From: Syntrophotaleaceae bacterium
Lineage (GTDB): Bacteria > Desulfobacterota > Desulfuromonadia > Desulfuromonadales > Syntrophotaleaceae
Reading direction: 5' to 3'
Assembly (NCBI GenBank): GCA_041390365.1
Contig: JAWKQB010000002.1
Location: 810,001 to 874,000, forward strand
Length of the DNA stretch: 64,000 nucleotides
Below are positions 19,320 to 27,493 of this stretch, piece by piece (the first letter of the stretch is position 1; each line of letters begins with the position of its first letter). Below the pieces are notes generated by a model that ran no database searches, was not told the DNA's origin, and saw nothing but the letters and a program-made list of their open reading frames with translations. Position numbers and translations under genes: made by a program.

Positions 19320-19911
19320 GGATTTTTATATTTCTTTTTACTTCTCCGATCGGATAATGTGTCTCCTCCTCATTCGAATTAAACGCTGGATGACCTTAAT
19401 TTTTAAGATATCATTATTCTACGGATTTAAATTGTAATTGTACTGTTGTAAGTTGATAGGATATATATGAATGCTCTTCGGTTTTAGAATGCGAAGTATC
19501 AGAATCATTGCGCTCAGGGCCTCCCAAGGACTTCAAAAATTGTGTGAAATTGCGGTTTCAGCGACGGTTCAATGATTTTTCAAGGGTGCGCAGGTAAAAT
19601 ATCCGTTGCTTTCGGTAAATCTAAGTGGTTATTTAACTGGGGATTCGAAATCCTCTGGATATGGATGAGTGGCATTTAATATCGAGGATGTTTTTTCAAA
19701 GTCTTCTCGGGAAAATGGGAATTTCGTATGCCATATCGAAAGTGATCCCTGGCAAAGTGTCTGGTTTCCCGGTTGAACGAAACGTAGAGGAATTATCTTT
19801 ACAGGAAAGCGGGAATGCAAAATTCCGGCACGGGAATTGCTCTTCAAATTTTCGCCAACTATCGAAATATTCACAGTAGGGTGATTTTTAAAGAGGGCGA
19901 GGAGGATTAAA
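19320..19911 (+). other. 592-bp intergenic transition zone
   Basis: This stretch marks the change from AT-rich to more balanced composition. No gene with a credible start and coding character was found; short overlapping frames on both strands look random. Its last 90 bp carry a strong sigma-54-type promoter match (19826-19841). No clear intrinsic terminator for the upstream operon was seen. Confidence 0.5.
19826..19841 (+). promoter_or_regulatory. Sigma-54 (-24/-12) promoter for the ConA-like gene
   Basis: The sequence CGGCACGGGAATTGCT matches the sigma-54 consensus TGGCACGNNNNTTGCT at all defined positions except the first base, with GG and GC exactly 12 bp apart. It lies 70 bp upstream of the ATG at 19912. 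PrsR, a sigma-54 activator, is encoded at 27494, making this a likely PrsR target; that link is inferred. Confidence 0.7.
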
Positions 19912-20760
19912 ATGAAAAATCTGTTTTTCCTGATGGTTTTATCTGCTCTAATTATCAACGGATCTGTTACGCATGCAGCCAATCGTCTGCTCTATGAGAA
20001 TTTTGACGACCAAGTCTTAGATAGTCGTTTAATTCCCAGAGTCTATGGGCTTTGGGGTGAGGAAGATGGGGTCAACCAAGGGGATGAATACACCTTAAAC
20101 CAGGTTGGATACAACGGAAAAGGGTATTGTTTTACTTCCACCACAGAGGTCCCCAAGAACGAATGTTTTCTGGCATGGGAAAACCGTGCGGGATATACCC
20201 CCTTGCCGAGTCCCTGGCCAACCAATGAGTGGTATGTTTCTTTTTGGGTGCGTTACCCAACTTTTACAAAAACTGTTAATCATGAAAACATAAAACTTTT
20301 CTATCCTCGATGGGATGGAGGGGATAGTCACACTGCTTTTGATGATACTGGAGGAGGCGCGCTTTATCATTCTGAGAAGTCAGCAGGGGAGTATGTAACG
20401 AATAGCAACTGGATATCTGTTCCTGGTATTAACGATGGAAATTGGCATCGAGTTGAGTTCTATATGAACATGGAACGTGGCATCAGCAGGTTTTGGTACG
20501 ATGGCGACCTGAAATGGGATAAAAATTGGGGACCTGGAACCTGGAGGACGCCTTTCTCAATGTACTATTTCACGTTTGGTTCAATTGATGCCTCTGGTGA
20601 TAGTATTTTTAATCGACAATTTGATGAAATTGAGGTCTGGGACGGTATGCCAAATGCTGATGGAGTGACTGATCCGGATCCTACGCCAGCTCCTCCTGAA
20701 CCTACGCCTGACCCGATTCTTCCTCCTGTCTTGCACAGCCCCATCACAAACAGCAATTAA
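19912..20760 (+). CDS. Secreted ConA-like (lectin/polysaccharide-lyase fold) protein
   Basis: This 282-residue protein begins with a cleavable signal peptide (MKNLFFLMVLSALIINGSVTHA-type, probable cut after A-x-A near residue 22). The mature part, about residues 24 to 240, starts RLLYENFDDQ and contains WYVSFWVRYPTF, DGNWHRVEFYMN and DEIEVWDG, a pattern seen in LamG/concanavalin A-like domains including heparin-lyase-like proteins. The C-terminus is a Pro/Asp-rich linker (PDPTPAPPEPTPDP) ending without a membrane anchor or PEP-CTERM signal. It may bind or cleave the locus polysaccharide outside the cell. GGAGG precedes the ATG. A sigma-54 promoter lies upstream and an intrinsic terminator downstream. 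Confidence 0.72.
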   Translation: MKNLFFLMVLSALIINGSVTHAANRLLYENFDDQVLDSRLIPRVYGLWGEEDGVNQGDEYTLNQVGYNGKGYCFTSTTEVPKNECFLAWENRAGYTPLPSPWPTNEWYVSFWVRYPTFTKTVNHENIKLFYPRWDGGDSHTAFDDTGGGALYHSEKSAGEYVTNSNWISVPGINDGNWHRVEFYMNMERGISRFWYDGDLKWDKNWGPGTWRTPFSMYYFTFGSIDASGDSIFNRQFDEIEVWDGMPNADGVTDPDPTPAPPEPTPDPILPPVLHSPITNSN

Positions 20761-20844
20761 CACATGGGGCAGAAATAGTCGTTTAGCAACACTGTTGGCG
20801 GAAGCACCCCGAATCTAGGCCTTTATAAACCAAAATATTGCCCC

Positions 20845-20884
20845 GCCCCCTTTGCCAAACCTTGCAAAGGGGGCTTATTTTTTC
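20845..20884 (+). terminator. Intrinsic terminator after the ConA-like gene
   Basis: A perfect 11-bp stem (GCCCCCTTTGC with GCAAAGGGGGC) with an 8-nt loop is followed by TTATTTTTT. It ends the monocistronic secreted-protein transcript 85 bp after the stop codon. Confidence 0.9.
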
Positions 20885-20956
20885 ATTCTATTTGGTCCTT
20901 TTCAATCGGATGCCACCGGGTTGATTTGTACCACGGTGGAAACCTTGTTAAGATGA

Positions 20957-20972
20957 AGGTCAGAATGTTGCT
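20957..20972 (+). promoter_or_regulatory. Possible sigma-54 promoter for the sialidase-like gene
   Basis: AGGTCAGAATGTTGCT keeps GG and GC 12 bp apart and has a perfect TTGCT -12 element, but a weak -24 element. It lies about 195 bp before the start at 21166, which is a long leader. It is listed mainly because three better matches precede genes of the same type. Confidence 0.35.
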
Positions 20973-21165
20973 GATTGACGACTTAAAGATTGGGGTTGCG
21001 CAGGAGGGCCCTAAAAAGGTAAAAACTATAAATATTGTTTCGGCAGTTTTCAGGTTTTGGATCTTTCTCTAATGATCTAATCCTGACTGGCGCAGGCGTT
21101 GGCAGATAGCCAAAGCAAAGGTATTTTTCGATAGCAGGCCCACATGTCGTAAATTGTTGGTGCAT

Positions 21166-22440
21166 ATGAAGACTCAAGCTAAAATAACTGTTTTATTGCT
21201 TTTTTTACTACTCTTGGTTCCTTTGTTATCCTGCGGGGGAGGAGGTGGGTCCGGTAGCGGGGACACCCCCTCCCCGGATCCGCCACCCATTGTCATTTCT
21301 TCAGACTGGGAACATGAGCCGACCTATATTGAAACGGCAATGGACGCTGGAAACACCCACTACAATTCCGGTGGCCGGCGCCTCGTCCGGATCGACAACA
21401 CGACCTTAGCACTTGTGGTCGATGGGGCCAATGACCACCTGTACCGAACCCAGGACAACGGGGCGAGTTGGACCGAGATCGACAGCGAAGCGGGTTTTTC
21501 CGGCTGTCTCCTTACCGGTCCGGGGAGCTACGTGTATCATTTCTCCCGCTTCGGTACCAGTGTGAGGATGGTAAAGTTTATTTACAATGCGACTACCATT
21601 CCTGCACCAATCAATATTTTCACTAATATGGGTCTAAGCAATCACGGCGCCTACACCATGCTCAACGGTACCGTTGATGCGGATGGAAACCTTTACGTGT
21701 TTATTCATTTTGATACGGGAACCGGCGGGGACACGATTTTTTTGCTTAAATCGGAGGACCACGGCTCCACGTGGAATCCTCCAGTAACCGTCAGAACGGG
21801 AAATGGTAACCATTCCTACGGGTACATGCACTCCGATGTGACACCTGAAGGCGACATTGTTCTGGCTTATTCGGAATGGGGGTCTCTGAGTTCCCAATTT
21901 GCGATCAGCTCTGATGGGGGCGATACCTGGTCACATACCGAAATCGCGTCGGGTTCCATCTACAATCCTTGTATTTTGCCCGTTGGTAACAATGAGATTT
22001 ATGTGTTTGCACAGTCAGATCCGAATAATGGACTTGTTTTTAAGAAGTCCTCGGACTCGGGAGCAACTTGGCCTGCGACCTGGACTTCCATCCAGTCTAA
22101 CCATACTGGTGGATATGCTGACCCTTCGGCCGCCTTGGGAAGTGACGGCACAATTTACGTAGCGTTTCGGGGTGCGGAAACACTTACTGCTCTCAGCGAC
22201 GACTTGCGTGAATTTATGGCTCGGTCAGTAGACGGTGGCGCGTCCTGGGATTTTCCTGATAAACACCTTGCGGGAGGGCGCGTGGGCACCAGATCGAACT
22301 TGCGTTACCAGACCTGGTACAATTATGGGGGACCGCTGGAATGGACCTGGTTGGAGGAAAATGGCCTGAATACAAATATCTATCCGACCATGTACGACAT
22401 CAATTCGGGCGTGAATATTTTTGATATTACAAATTTATAG
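21166..22440 (+). CDS. Sialidase/BNR-repeat-like lipoprotein
   Basis: Start at the ATG of 21166 gives 424 residues. The N-terminus is a lipoprotein signal: positively charged, hydrophobic, lipobox LLSC followed by a Gly/Ser/Pro linker, so the protein should be lipid-anchored. The body contains repeated Asp-box-like motifs of the sialidase beta-propeller: SxDxGxxWxxx in DNGASWTE, EDHGSTWNPP, DGGDTWSHT, DSGATWPATW and DGGASWDF. About five blades can be counted. Such proteins act on or bind exposed glycans. Without the catalytic Arg triad assigned, enzymatic activity is unproved. It lies between two other secreted-protein genes, all of them near sigma-54-type sites. Confidence 0.78.
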   Translation: MKTQAKITVLLLFLLLLVPLLSCGGGGGSGSGDTPSPDPPPIVISSDWEHEPTYIETAMDAGNTHYNSGGRRLVRIDNTTLALVVDGANDHLYRTQDNGASWTEIDSEAGFSGCLLTGPGSYVYHFSRFGTSVRMVKFIYNATTIPAPINIFTNMGLSNHGAYTMLNGTVDADGNLYVFIHFDTGTGGDTIFLLKSEDHGSTWNPPVTVRTGNGNHSYGYMHSDVTPEGDIVLAYSEWGSLSSQFAISSDGGDTWSHTEIASGSIYNPCILPVGNNEIYVFAQSDPNNGLVFKKSSDSGATWPATWTSIQSNHTGGYADPSAALGSDGTIYVAFRGAETLTALSDDLREFMARSVDGGASWDFPDKHLAGGRVGTRSNLRYQTWYNYGGPLEWTWLEENGLNTNIYPTMYDINSGVNIFDITNL

Positions 22441-23065
22441 TCAGGTTCAAGGATTATATAGTGATTTGAAAAACGCATCTTTAAGAAACTTTTTCGCATT
22501 GCCCTGCCGCTGGGAGTTGGCTTGCGGTTCAGTCGCGGGCTATGCACCGCTTCCTCTCTTTTGACGAATCGTTGCAGGCTCCTGCTGGTGACTCCAGCGG
22601 GTGACTTGCACGAGATCCGCCATCCCATCAACATCCATTCCACCATTATCAAGCACAAAAGGCCATAGTCATTTCCCCAGATGCCCAGCCGGTAAATGTC
22701 ATTTTCCCTAAAAAAAGCGATTTTTTGAATTAATGATTTTAAATTTTGTCACCAATCTACGACAAAAGGAGTCTTGGCTTTAGCGGTTTATGCGTTAGAC
22801 GCAGATTAAATTCTAAAATCTTTCCAAAAAAAAATCTATCGTTCAAACTGGGACACCTTCCTAAGCAAACGATATTCCTCAAAAAAAAGAAAAATTCCTG
22901 AAGTGCTTAATTTTTCGTCGAAAATCCCTTGGTATGCCTTTTGCTCAAAATTGCCGTGATCTGGTGCCGAAGGGTGGTATCCCGGTCAAAAACGTTTGCA
23001 AATCGGACATTTTCTGGATTTTTAACGGATGAAAACGGATCAGCTTGAAAAGAGGGGGTAGAAGG
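22441..23065 (+). other. 625-bp gene-free stretch before the Fn3/Ig repeat protein
   Basis: No gene is supported. The first 240 bp are GC-balanced and contain a short plus-strand frame after the lipoprotein stop without a start or ribosome site; the rest is AT-rich with A- and T-runs. The sigma-54-type promoter at 22930-22945 lies near its end. No clear terminator hairpin follows the lipoprotein gene. Confidence 0.5.
22930..22945 (+). promoter_or_regulatory. Sigma-54 (-24/-12) promoter for the Fn3/Ig repeat gene
   Basis: TGGTATGCCTTTTGCT has the invariant GG and GC 12 bp apart and a full TTTTGCT -12 element; the -24 element is TGG-A-G. It lies about 120 bp upstream of the ATG at 23066. A PrsR target is inferred. 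Confidence 0.6.
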
Positions 23066-24598
23066 ATGATCAAGTGGAAAAAAGGAAAACAACCATCAGC
23101 AGCACTTTGCTGTCTATTGGCAATTGCACTTTGGTCATTTTCTTTGTGTCAGGCGTCTGCAGCCACTTGGTTCCCGGCGCCGGTTCTACAATCCGCAAGG
23201 GTTGAAAATGGAAATTATGTGTTGAGTTGGAGCCAGCCAAGCAGTCCTATCGGGAACCCTGCAGGCGGTTACGATATTTTTATCGACGGAAAGGACACAA
23301 ACACCACTTGGCGAACCACTGGAACCGGCCGTATCATCACCGGTCTCAACACCAAAGTCTCTCATCGCTTTCGGATTGAAGCGCGGTGGACTCAGGCAAG
23401 ACGTGCAAGGTCATCCCTGTCGAACGAATTGACTGTTGCAGCACCATCCCTCTACCCGGCGCCGGTTCTTAATAGCGCCATTCTGCAAAACGGTAGTTAT
23501 GTGCTGAGTTGGAGTCTGCCTGCAGGTACGGAAACTCCCTCCGGCGGTTTCGATATATTCATCGACGGGACGAATACCAACACTACCTGGCGAACCACCG
23601 GAACCAGCCGAACCATTACCGGTCTCGACACCAGGACAACTCATACCTTCCTAGTCGAGGCTAGGTGGATGCAGGCTGATCCAGACCAATATGCCAACTC
23701 CAATGCGATAGTCGTACAAGCGGCCGCCGGAGATACTACTGCACCGAAGGTTGCCATTACCAACCCGTCGGCCAATACTACCTTGACCGCCGCTCAGACA
23801 TTGACCATCGTTGCATCAGCCAGTGATAACGTCGGTGTCAGAAAGGTCGATTTTTATGCCGACGGCATTTTCATTGGTACCGACAGCACCAGCCCTTTCT
23901 CAATTTCTCAGCCCGTTTCGGCGGCCGATAATGGAACTTACAGCCTTACCGCCATTGCATTTGATTCAGCCGGAAACATGGGAAGTTCTGCTGCAATAGC
24001 GGTAACGGTTAACATCAATGACCAAGAATATGCTGCACCGGTTCTAAATAGCGCCAAGCTCGAAAACGATAATTATGTGCTGAACTGGAGCTTGCCGACC
24101 GGTATGACAGAAACTCCGTCCGGCGGTTTCGATGTTATCATCGACGGTGTTGATACCAACACCACCTGGCGGACTACCGGTACCAGCCAGACCATCACCG
24201 GTCTTGACCCTAACGTTTCCCATACTTTCCTGGTAGAGGCAAGGTGGACGCAGGCTGAGCCCGACCAATACCTTCGCTCCAACCAACTCTCGGTTGCTGC
24301 AAAAGATTCTGTTCTGCCACCGCAAATTACTTTGAACTGGAATCCGAGCAATGATTCTCGGGTCATAGGCTACCGCTTGTATTACAAGGAGAGCTCCTCC
24401 GGTGACCCCAATTACCAAAAAACTCCCTTTAATAGTACGGGACTGTCCGAAGGAGATTCACCCATAGATGTCGGTTTAAACACCAGCTACACACTTAATC
24501 TCCCATACAAAACAACAGTTTTCTGCTTCGCCGCGACTGCTTACAGCTCCGATGGCCTCGAAAGTGAGTACAGCAACATCGTCTGTACGGGGAATTAG
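23066..24598 (+). CDS. Secreted Fn3/Ig-like repeat protein
   Basis: Start at the ATG of 23066 (GAGGGGG seven bases upstream) gives 510 residues with a signal peptide ending near SLCQASA. Three near-identical modules at about residues 38-120, 132-215 and 324-405 share PAPVLNSA, YVLSWS, GGFDIFIDG, NTTWRTTGT and HTFLVEARW. An Ig-like Big-type domain (about 228-318, containing VGVRKVDFYADG) separates modules 2 and 3. A last Fn3 domain (about 418-510, LTLNWNPSND-like start, YRLYYKESS, SEYSNIVC) ends the protein without an anchor. The repeats suggest an extracellular carbohydrate- or protein-binding scaffold. The terminal Fn3 domain resembles the first one of the minus-strand protein at 29071. Confidence 0.8.
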   Translation: MIKWKKGKQPSAALCCLLAIALWSFSLCQASAATWFPAPVLQSARVENGNYVLSWSQPSSPIGNPAGGYDIFIDGKDTNTTWRTTGTGRIITGLNTKVSHRFRIEARWTQARRARSSLSNELTVAAPSLYPAPVLNSAILQNGSYVLSWSLPAGTETPSGGFDIFIDGTNTNTTWRTTGTSRTITGLDTRTTHTFLVEARWMQADPDQYANSNAIVVQAAAGDTTAPKVAITNPSANTTLTAAQTLTIVASASDNVGVRKVDFYADGIFIGTDSTSPFSISQPVSAADNGTYSLTAIAFDSAGNMGSSAAIAVTVNINDQEYAAPVLNSAKLENDNYVLNWSLPTGMTETPSGGFDVIIDGVDTNTTWRTTGTSQTITGLDPNVSHTFLVEARWTQAEPDQYLRSNQLSVAAKDSVLPPQITLNWNPSNDSRVIGYRLYYKESSSGDPNYQKTPFNSTGLSEGDSPIDVGLNTSYTLNLPYKTTVFCFAATAYSSDGLESEYSNIVCTGN

Positions 24599-24665
24599 AA
24601 AGATGTTGAAATTCTTCTGGAATTCCCTCTGAAAACTTCGGAAGGACACCTTTTGTTACATCACT

Positions 24666-24706
24666 AAAACAGGGCCACCTCTCAAACGGGTGGCCCTGTT
24701 TTATTA
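24666..24706 (+). terminator. Intrinsic terminator after the Fn3/Ig repeat gene
   Basis: A perfect 14-bp stem (AAAACAGGGCCACC with GGTGGCCCTGTTTT) and a 9-nt loop is followed by ATTATT. It is A-rich on the left arm and could terminate in both directions. Confidence 0.9.
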
Positions 24707-24734
24707 TTGACTTAAATTGCTGTTTTGCTAGATT
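24707..24734 (+). promoter_or_regulatory. Predicted sigma-70 promoter of prsK
   Basis: TTGACT, a 16-bp spacer and TAGATT preceded by TGC (extended -10) are present. It starts right after the terminator and leaves a leader of about 240 bases that includes the hexamer repeat copy. Predicted from sequence only. Confidence 0.5.
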
Positions 24735-24847
24735 CGGTCGAGGTAAAATCTGTGCAGGAGGTTTTCAGATTTTCCTCAGCAGGTTGAGTGACATGAGACT
24801 TTTTTTGACTCGGTTTTCCGTGAAAACACTACCCTCCACTACTCAAA

Positions 24848-24940
24848 TCGTTGTCAGGGGAACGGCAGCGGAGCGGGGGTCGGAATCGTGATCGTATAGG
24901 AAGTTCATCTTTGCTCGACTGCGATTACGGCAACGACAAG
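24848..24940 (+). repeat. Hexamer palindrome element, copy 1 (degenerate)
   Basis: It starts TCGTTGTCAGGGGAACGG, continues through diverged TAATCG-type hexamers, and ends with GCGATTACGGCAACGACAAG. The head and tail match the other six copies, but many positions have drifted, suggesting an older copy. Plus orientation. Confidence 0.65.
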
Positions 24941-24981
24941 GAAAGGGAACCTTTCGAGAAAGGTAAAAACGGTATTTCTTC

Positions 24982-27036
24982 ATGTTCGAATTCTACCTTC
25001 CCCTAATTGCCATTCTTCTCTCACTGTCCCTGGTCATCTATCTTCTGCTCAGACAGCGGTCCGGGTTGGCGATTCTGGCCCTGGCCGGTGCGCTGCTGGC
25101 CTGTGCCTGCAGCGAACTTTTCGATTTGCTGGCCGTGACCCATCCCGAAGACCTGATTATATTTAAAAGAGGCGCTATAGTCGCCGAATCTTGGCAGCCG
25201 ATCGGCTTTTTGCTTTTTGCTCTTTCCTTTGGCCGTGATCGTGCTTTTCAACGGCTCTCCTGGCCGTCGCGGTTGCTGCTGGCCTTAAGCTTGGCGTTCC
25301 CGGTCTTTGCCCTGGTGGCGCCAGCGTCGCGGTTTTTCTATTCACCCGACTTTGCCGAGGAGAAGATACTGTTTCTCGGCAATCTCGGGTTTGTCTTCTA
25401 CATCGCATTGATGGGATACCTGGTCTCGGCGCTTTTTCATCTGGAGCGGACTCTCGTCGCTCTGCCCAGGGCCGAAAGGGTACAAATAAAACTTGAGGTG
25501 GTCGGCGTCGGGACGATTCTGGCGATGCTGGTCGTCTATTACAGCCAGGCTCTCTTATACCGCACCATTGACATGAATCTGTTTCCCGTGCGTTCCCTGC
25601 TGCTGTCAATTGGTGTCGTCATGATCGGCTGGTCACGGCTGCGGGGCGGTATAGTGGGCGGAGTGCGGGTTTCACGGGACATGGCGTCCCGATCCCTGGT
25701 TCTGCTTGCAGTCAGCATCTATCTGGTCGGGCTCGCCCTGGTCGGCGAGGGTATGAACTACATGGATGGAGCCATGCAACGTGCTCTGTTCGTATCGATC
25801 GCCGTGCTGCTCGGCCTGGCGGTGGTCCTGGTGATCCTCTCGGAAAAACTGCGGGGCAAGGTCAAGGTTTTTCTGCACAAGCATTTTTACCGGCAAAAAT
25901 ACGATTATCGCAAAGAGTGGCGCCGATTTACCAGACATCTGTCATCGGCCCGGACTGTAGAGAAACTCCAGGAGGGGATTCTCTCCTTCTATTCCGAAAC
26001 ATTTGCCTATGGGGCAGCTGCCCTTTATCTTCGGGACGATGAAGTGGGCTGCTACCGATTTGTTGCCGGCCACCAGATCAGTCCCCTTTTTCGGCAGTTT
26101 GAAAAAAACAGCTCCTTTATCGCCTTTTTGGCCGGCCGGGACTGGATATTCAATGTTGCTGACAACAACCCGCCTGATATTGCCGATGCTCTGGATTTTT
26201 GCCGGGAAAACGAGTTCAACCTGGCTGTGCCCCTGCTATTCGAGAAGAGTCTGGAAGGGATCATTTTCCTCGGCAGAACGCTCCATCCGTGGGAACGGCT
26301 CAGCTACGAGGATTTTGATCTCATGAAAATGCTGGCCTGGCAGGCGACCTCCACCTTGCTCAGTCTGAAGCTTTCGGCCCAGCTCAGTACAGCCCGTGAG
26401 ATGGCGGCCATCGGCAAGGTATCGGCTTTTGTGGTGCATGACCTGAAAAATCTTGCATCCAATCTGTCCATGGTTGCCGATAACGCCCGTGAATATCTCG
26501 ATGACCCCGAGTTCCAGCAGGATATGATTGAAACCCTTGAGGGAACCACCTCCCGGATGAAGGCTCTGATCGCCCGATTAAAAAACGTGACCGAGCAGAA
26601 GGCATTGAACCTGGTGGAAGCGGACCTCCTGCAAATTGCGATCGAGGGAGTTCGTCTGGCGGGCGGAGAACAGGTGACAGTTTCAGGCGAGCCCGTATCG
26701 GTTCTTCTGGACCTCAGGGAGATCGAGAAGGTGGTGCACAACCTGGTGCTCAACGGAATAGAGGCCGGTGGGGCCCCGATCAAGGTCGAGGTCGGGCGGG
26801 ACGAGACGGCCTGGCTGCGGGTCAGCGACCACGGGTCCGGCATGACCGAGGAATTCATCCGGCAACGGCTGTTCCAGCCTTTCCAAACCACTAAACCCAA
26901 AGGCTTCGGCATCGGCCTCTACCAATGCAGAAACATCGTCGAAGCCCACGGCGGCCGTATTGAAGTAGAGAGCCGGGTGGGGGAGGGGACGACGTTTACG
27001 GTTTGGTTTGATAAGGTTGTGAGGAGGGAGGGGTGA
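24982..27036 (+). CDS. prsK: PEP-CTERM/XrtA-type sensor histidine kinase PrsK
   Basis: This 684-residue membrane sensor kinase has the length and layout of PrsK. About eight hydrophobic segments occupy residues 1 to 290; a GAF-like domain follows (about 310 to 470); then comes the phospho-acceptor region FVVHDLKN with His about 486, and a HATPase domain with N (LVLNGIEAGG), G1 (VSDHGSGM) and G2 (GFGIGLYQCR). PrsK is known to pair with PrsR and control exosortase-associated extracellular protein genes through sigma-54. The TGA stop lies in a GTGAGG heptamer tract, so the protein ends in REG. The partner prsR is separated by a small inserted gene. Its signal is unknown. Confidence 0.9.
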   Translation: MFEFYLPLIAILLSLSLVIYLLLRQRSGLAILALAGALLACACSELFDLLAVTHPEDLIIFKRGAIVAESWQPIGFLLFALSFGRDRAFQRLSWPSRLLLALSLAFPVFALVAPASRFFYSPDFAEEKILFLGNLGFVFYIALMGYLVSALFHLERTLVALPRAERVQIKLEVVGVGTILAMLVVYYSQALLYRTIDMNLFPVRSLLLSIGVVMIGWSRLRGGIVGGVRVSRDMASRSLVLLAVSIYLVGLALVGEGMNYMDGAMQRALFVSIAVLLGLAVVLVILSEKLRGKVKVFLHKHFYRQKYDYRKEWRRFTRHLSSARTVEKLQEGILSFYSETFAYGAAALYLRDDEVGCYRFVAGHQISPLFRQFEKNSSFIAFLAGRDWIFNVADNNPPDIADALDFCRENEFNLAVPLLFEKSLEGIIFLGRTLHPWERLSYEDFDLMKMLAWQATSTLLSLKLSAQLSTAREMAAIGKVSAFVVHDLKNLASNLSMVADNAREYLDDPEFQQDMIETLEGTTSRMKALIARLKNVTEQKALNLVEADLLQIAIEGVRLAGGEQVTVSGEPVSVLLDLREIEKVVHNLVLNGIEAGGAPIKVEVGRDETAWLRVSDHGSGMTEEFIRQRLFQPFQTTKPKGFGIGLYQCRNIVEAHGGRIEVESRVGEGTTFTVWFDKVVRREG

Positions 27037-27047
27037 GGAGTGAGGAG
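27019..27047 (+). repeat. Heptamer tract H1 (GTGAGGR), at the prsK stop
   Basis: About four units of a 7-bp repeat, GTGAGGA/GTGAGGG. It encodes the last residues and the TGA of prsK and provides the GTG of the following gene, plus AGGAG-like ribosome-site sequence. Confidence 0.85.
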
Positions 27048-27422
27048 TTAAACCGCAAACGTAAGCATCATGATTTGCTGGTATGGCAGGAGGGAATGGC
27101 TTTGGTGCGTGAAATATATTGTGCCACTGCTGATTTTCCCGCACATGAAAATTATGGACTTACCAGCCAGATGAGACGGGCTGCCGTATCTGTCCCCAGC
27201 AATATCGCTGAAGGTGCGGGAAGGATAAGCACCACTGAGTTTCTACTGTTTTTGAGCATCGCTCGGGGATCCCTTTGCGAATTGGAAACACAAGTACTCC
27301 TAGCTTCGGATTTAAAATACTTTCAGAACAGCTCATCGCTCTTGGACAGAATGGAAAGAGTGTTCAGTCTGCTGGGTGGCTTGATGAAGTCTTTGGAAAA
27401 ACGGAATAACCGTGAGGAGTGA
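27033..27422 (+). CDS. Four-helix-bundle protein (S23/IVP family)
   Basis: This 129-residue protein belongs to the family first found inside 23S rRNA intervening sequences and related to the Avd accessory protein of diversity-generating retroelements. The core is LLVWQEGMALVREIY, TSQMRRAAVSVPSNIAEGAGR and FLSIARGSLCELETQ, which covers nearly all family-conserved positions. It starts at a GTG inside the heptamer tract, overlapping the prsK TGA, and stops at a TGA in the next heptamer tract, so its first residues (MRSEE) and last ones (REE) are repeat-encoded. The cellular role is unknown. No reverse transcriptase or variable repeat was found here, so a retroelement function is not supported. 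Confidence 0.88.
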   Translation: MRSEELNRKRKHHDLLVWQEGMALVREIYCATADFPAHENYGLTSQMRRAAVSVPSNIAEGAGRISTTEFLLFLSIARGSLCELETQVLLASDLKYFQNSSSLLDRMERVFSLLGGLMKSLEKRNNREE

Positions 27423-27473
27423 GGTGTGGGGTGTGAGGTGTAACCCCTAACTCCTCACCCCTCACCCCTCACG
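27411..27473 (+). repeat. Heptamer element H2 with inverted ends
   Basis: A compact 63-bp element bounded by CGTGAGG and CCTCACG: forward heptamers, a GTGTAACCCC centre, then the reverse complement heptamers (CTCCTCACCCCTCACC type). It could fold into a long hairpin between the IVP-type gene and prsR, and it supplies the former's stop codon. Confidence 0.85.
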
Positions 27474-27493
27474 CTTTCAAAAGGTACGAACAC

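Larger units (their letters stand above)
24599..24981 (+). other. 383-bp intergenic region before prsK
   Basis: It contains, in order, an intrinsic terminator (24666-24706), a sigma-70-type promoter match (24707-24734) and a degenerate copy of the hexamer palindrome repeat (24848-24940). No coding region was found. Confidence 0.7.

Noticed and set aside
22501..22680. Possible protein remnant after the sialidase-like gene
   Set aside because: Frames on both strands were read, but no family or start could be recognised, so it was left as intergenic.
19912..24598. PEP-CTERM sorting signals in the secreted proteins near prsK/prsR
   Set aside because: None of the three C-termini has a PEP motif, hydrophobic helix and basic tail; no exosortase gene is visible either.
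27033..27422. Diversity-generating retroelement suggested by the Avd-like fold of the four-helix protein
   Set aside because: No reverse transcriptase, template repeat or variable repeat was found in the window.
27411..27473. Heptamer elements considered as CRISPR or integron sites
   Set aside because: The period is 7 bp, there are no spacers of uniform length, and there is no cas or integrase gene nearby.
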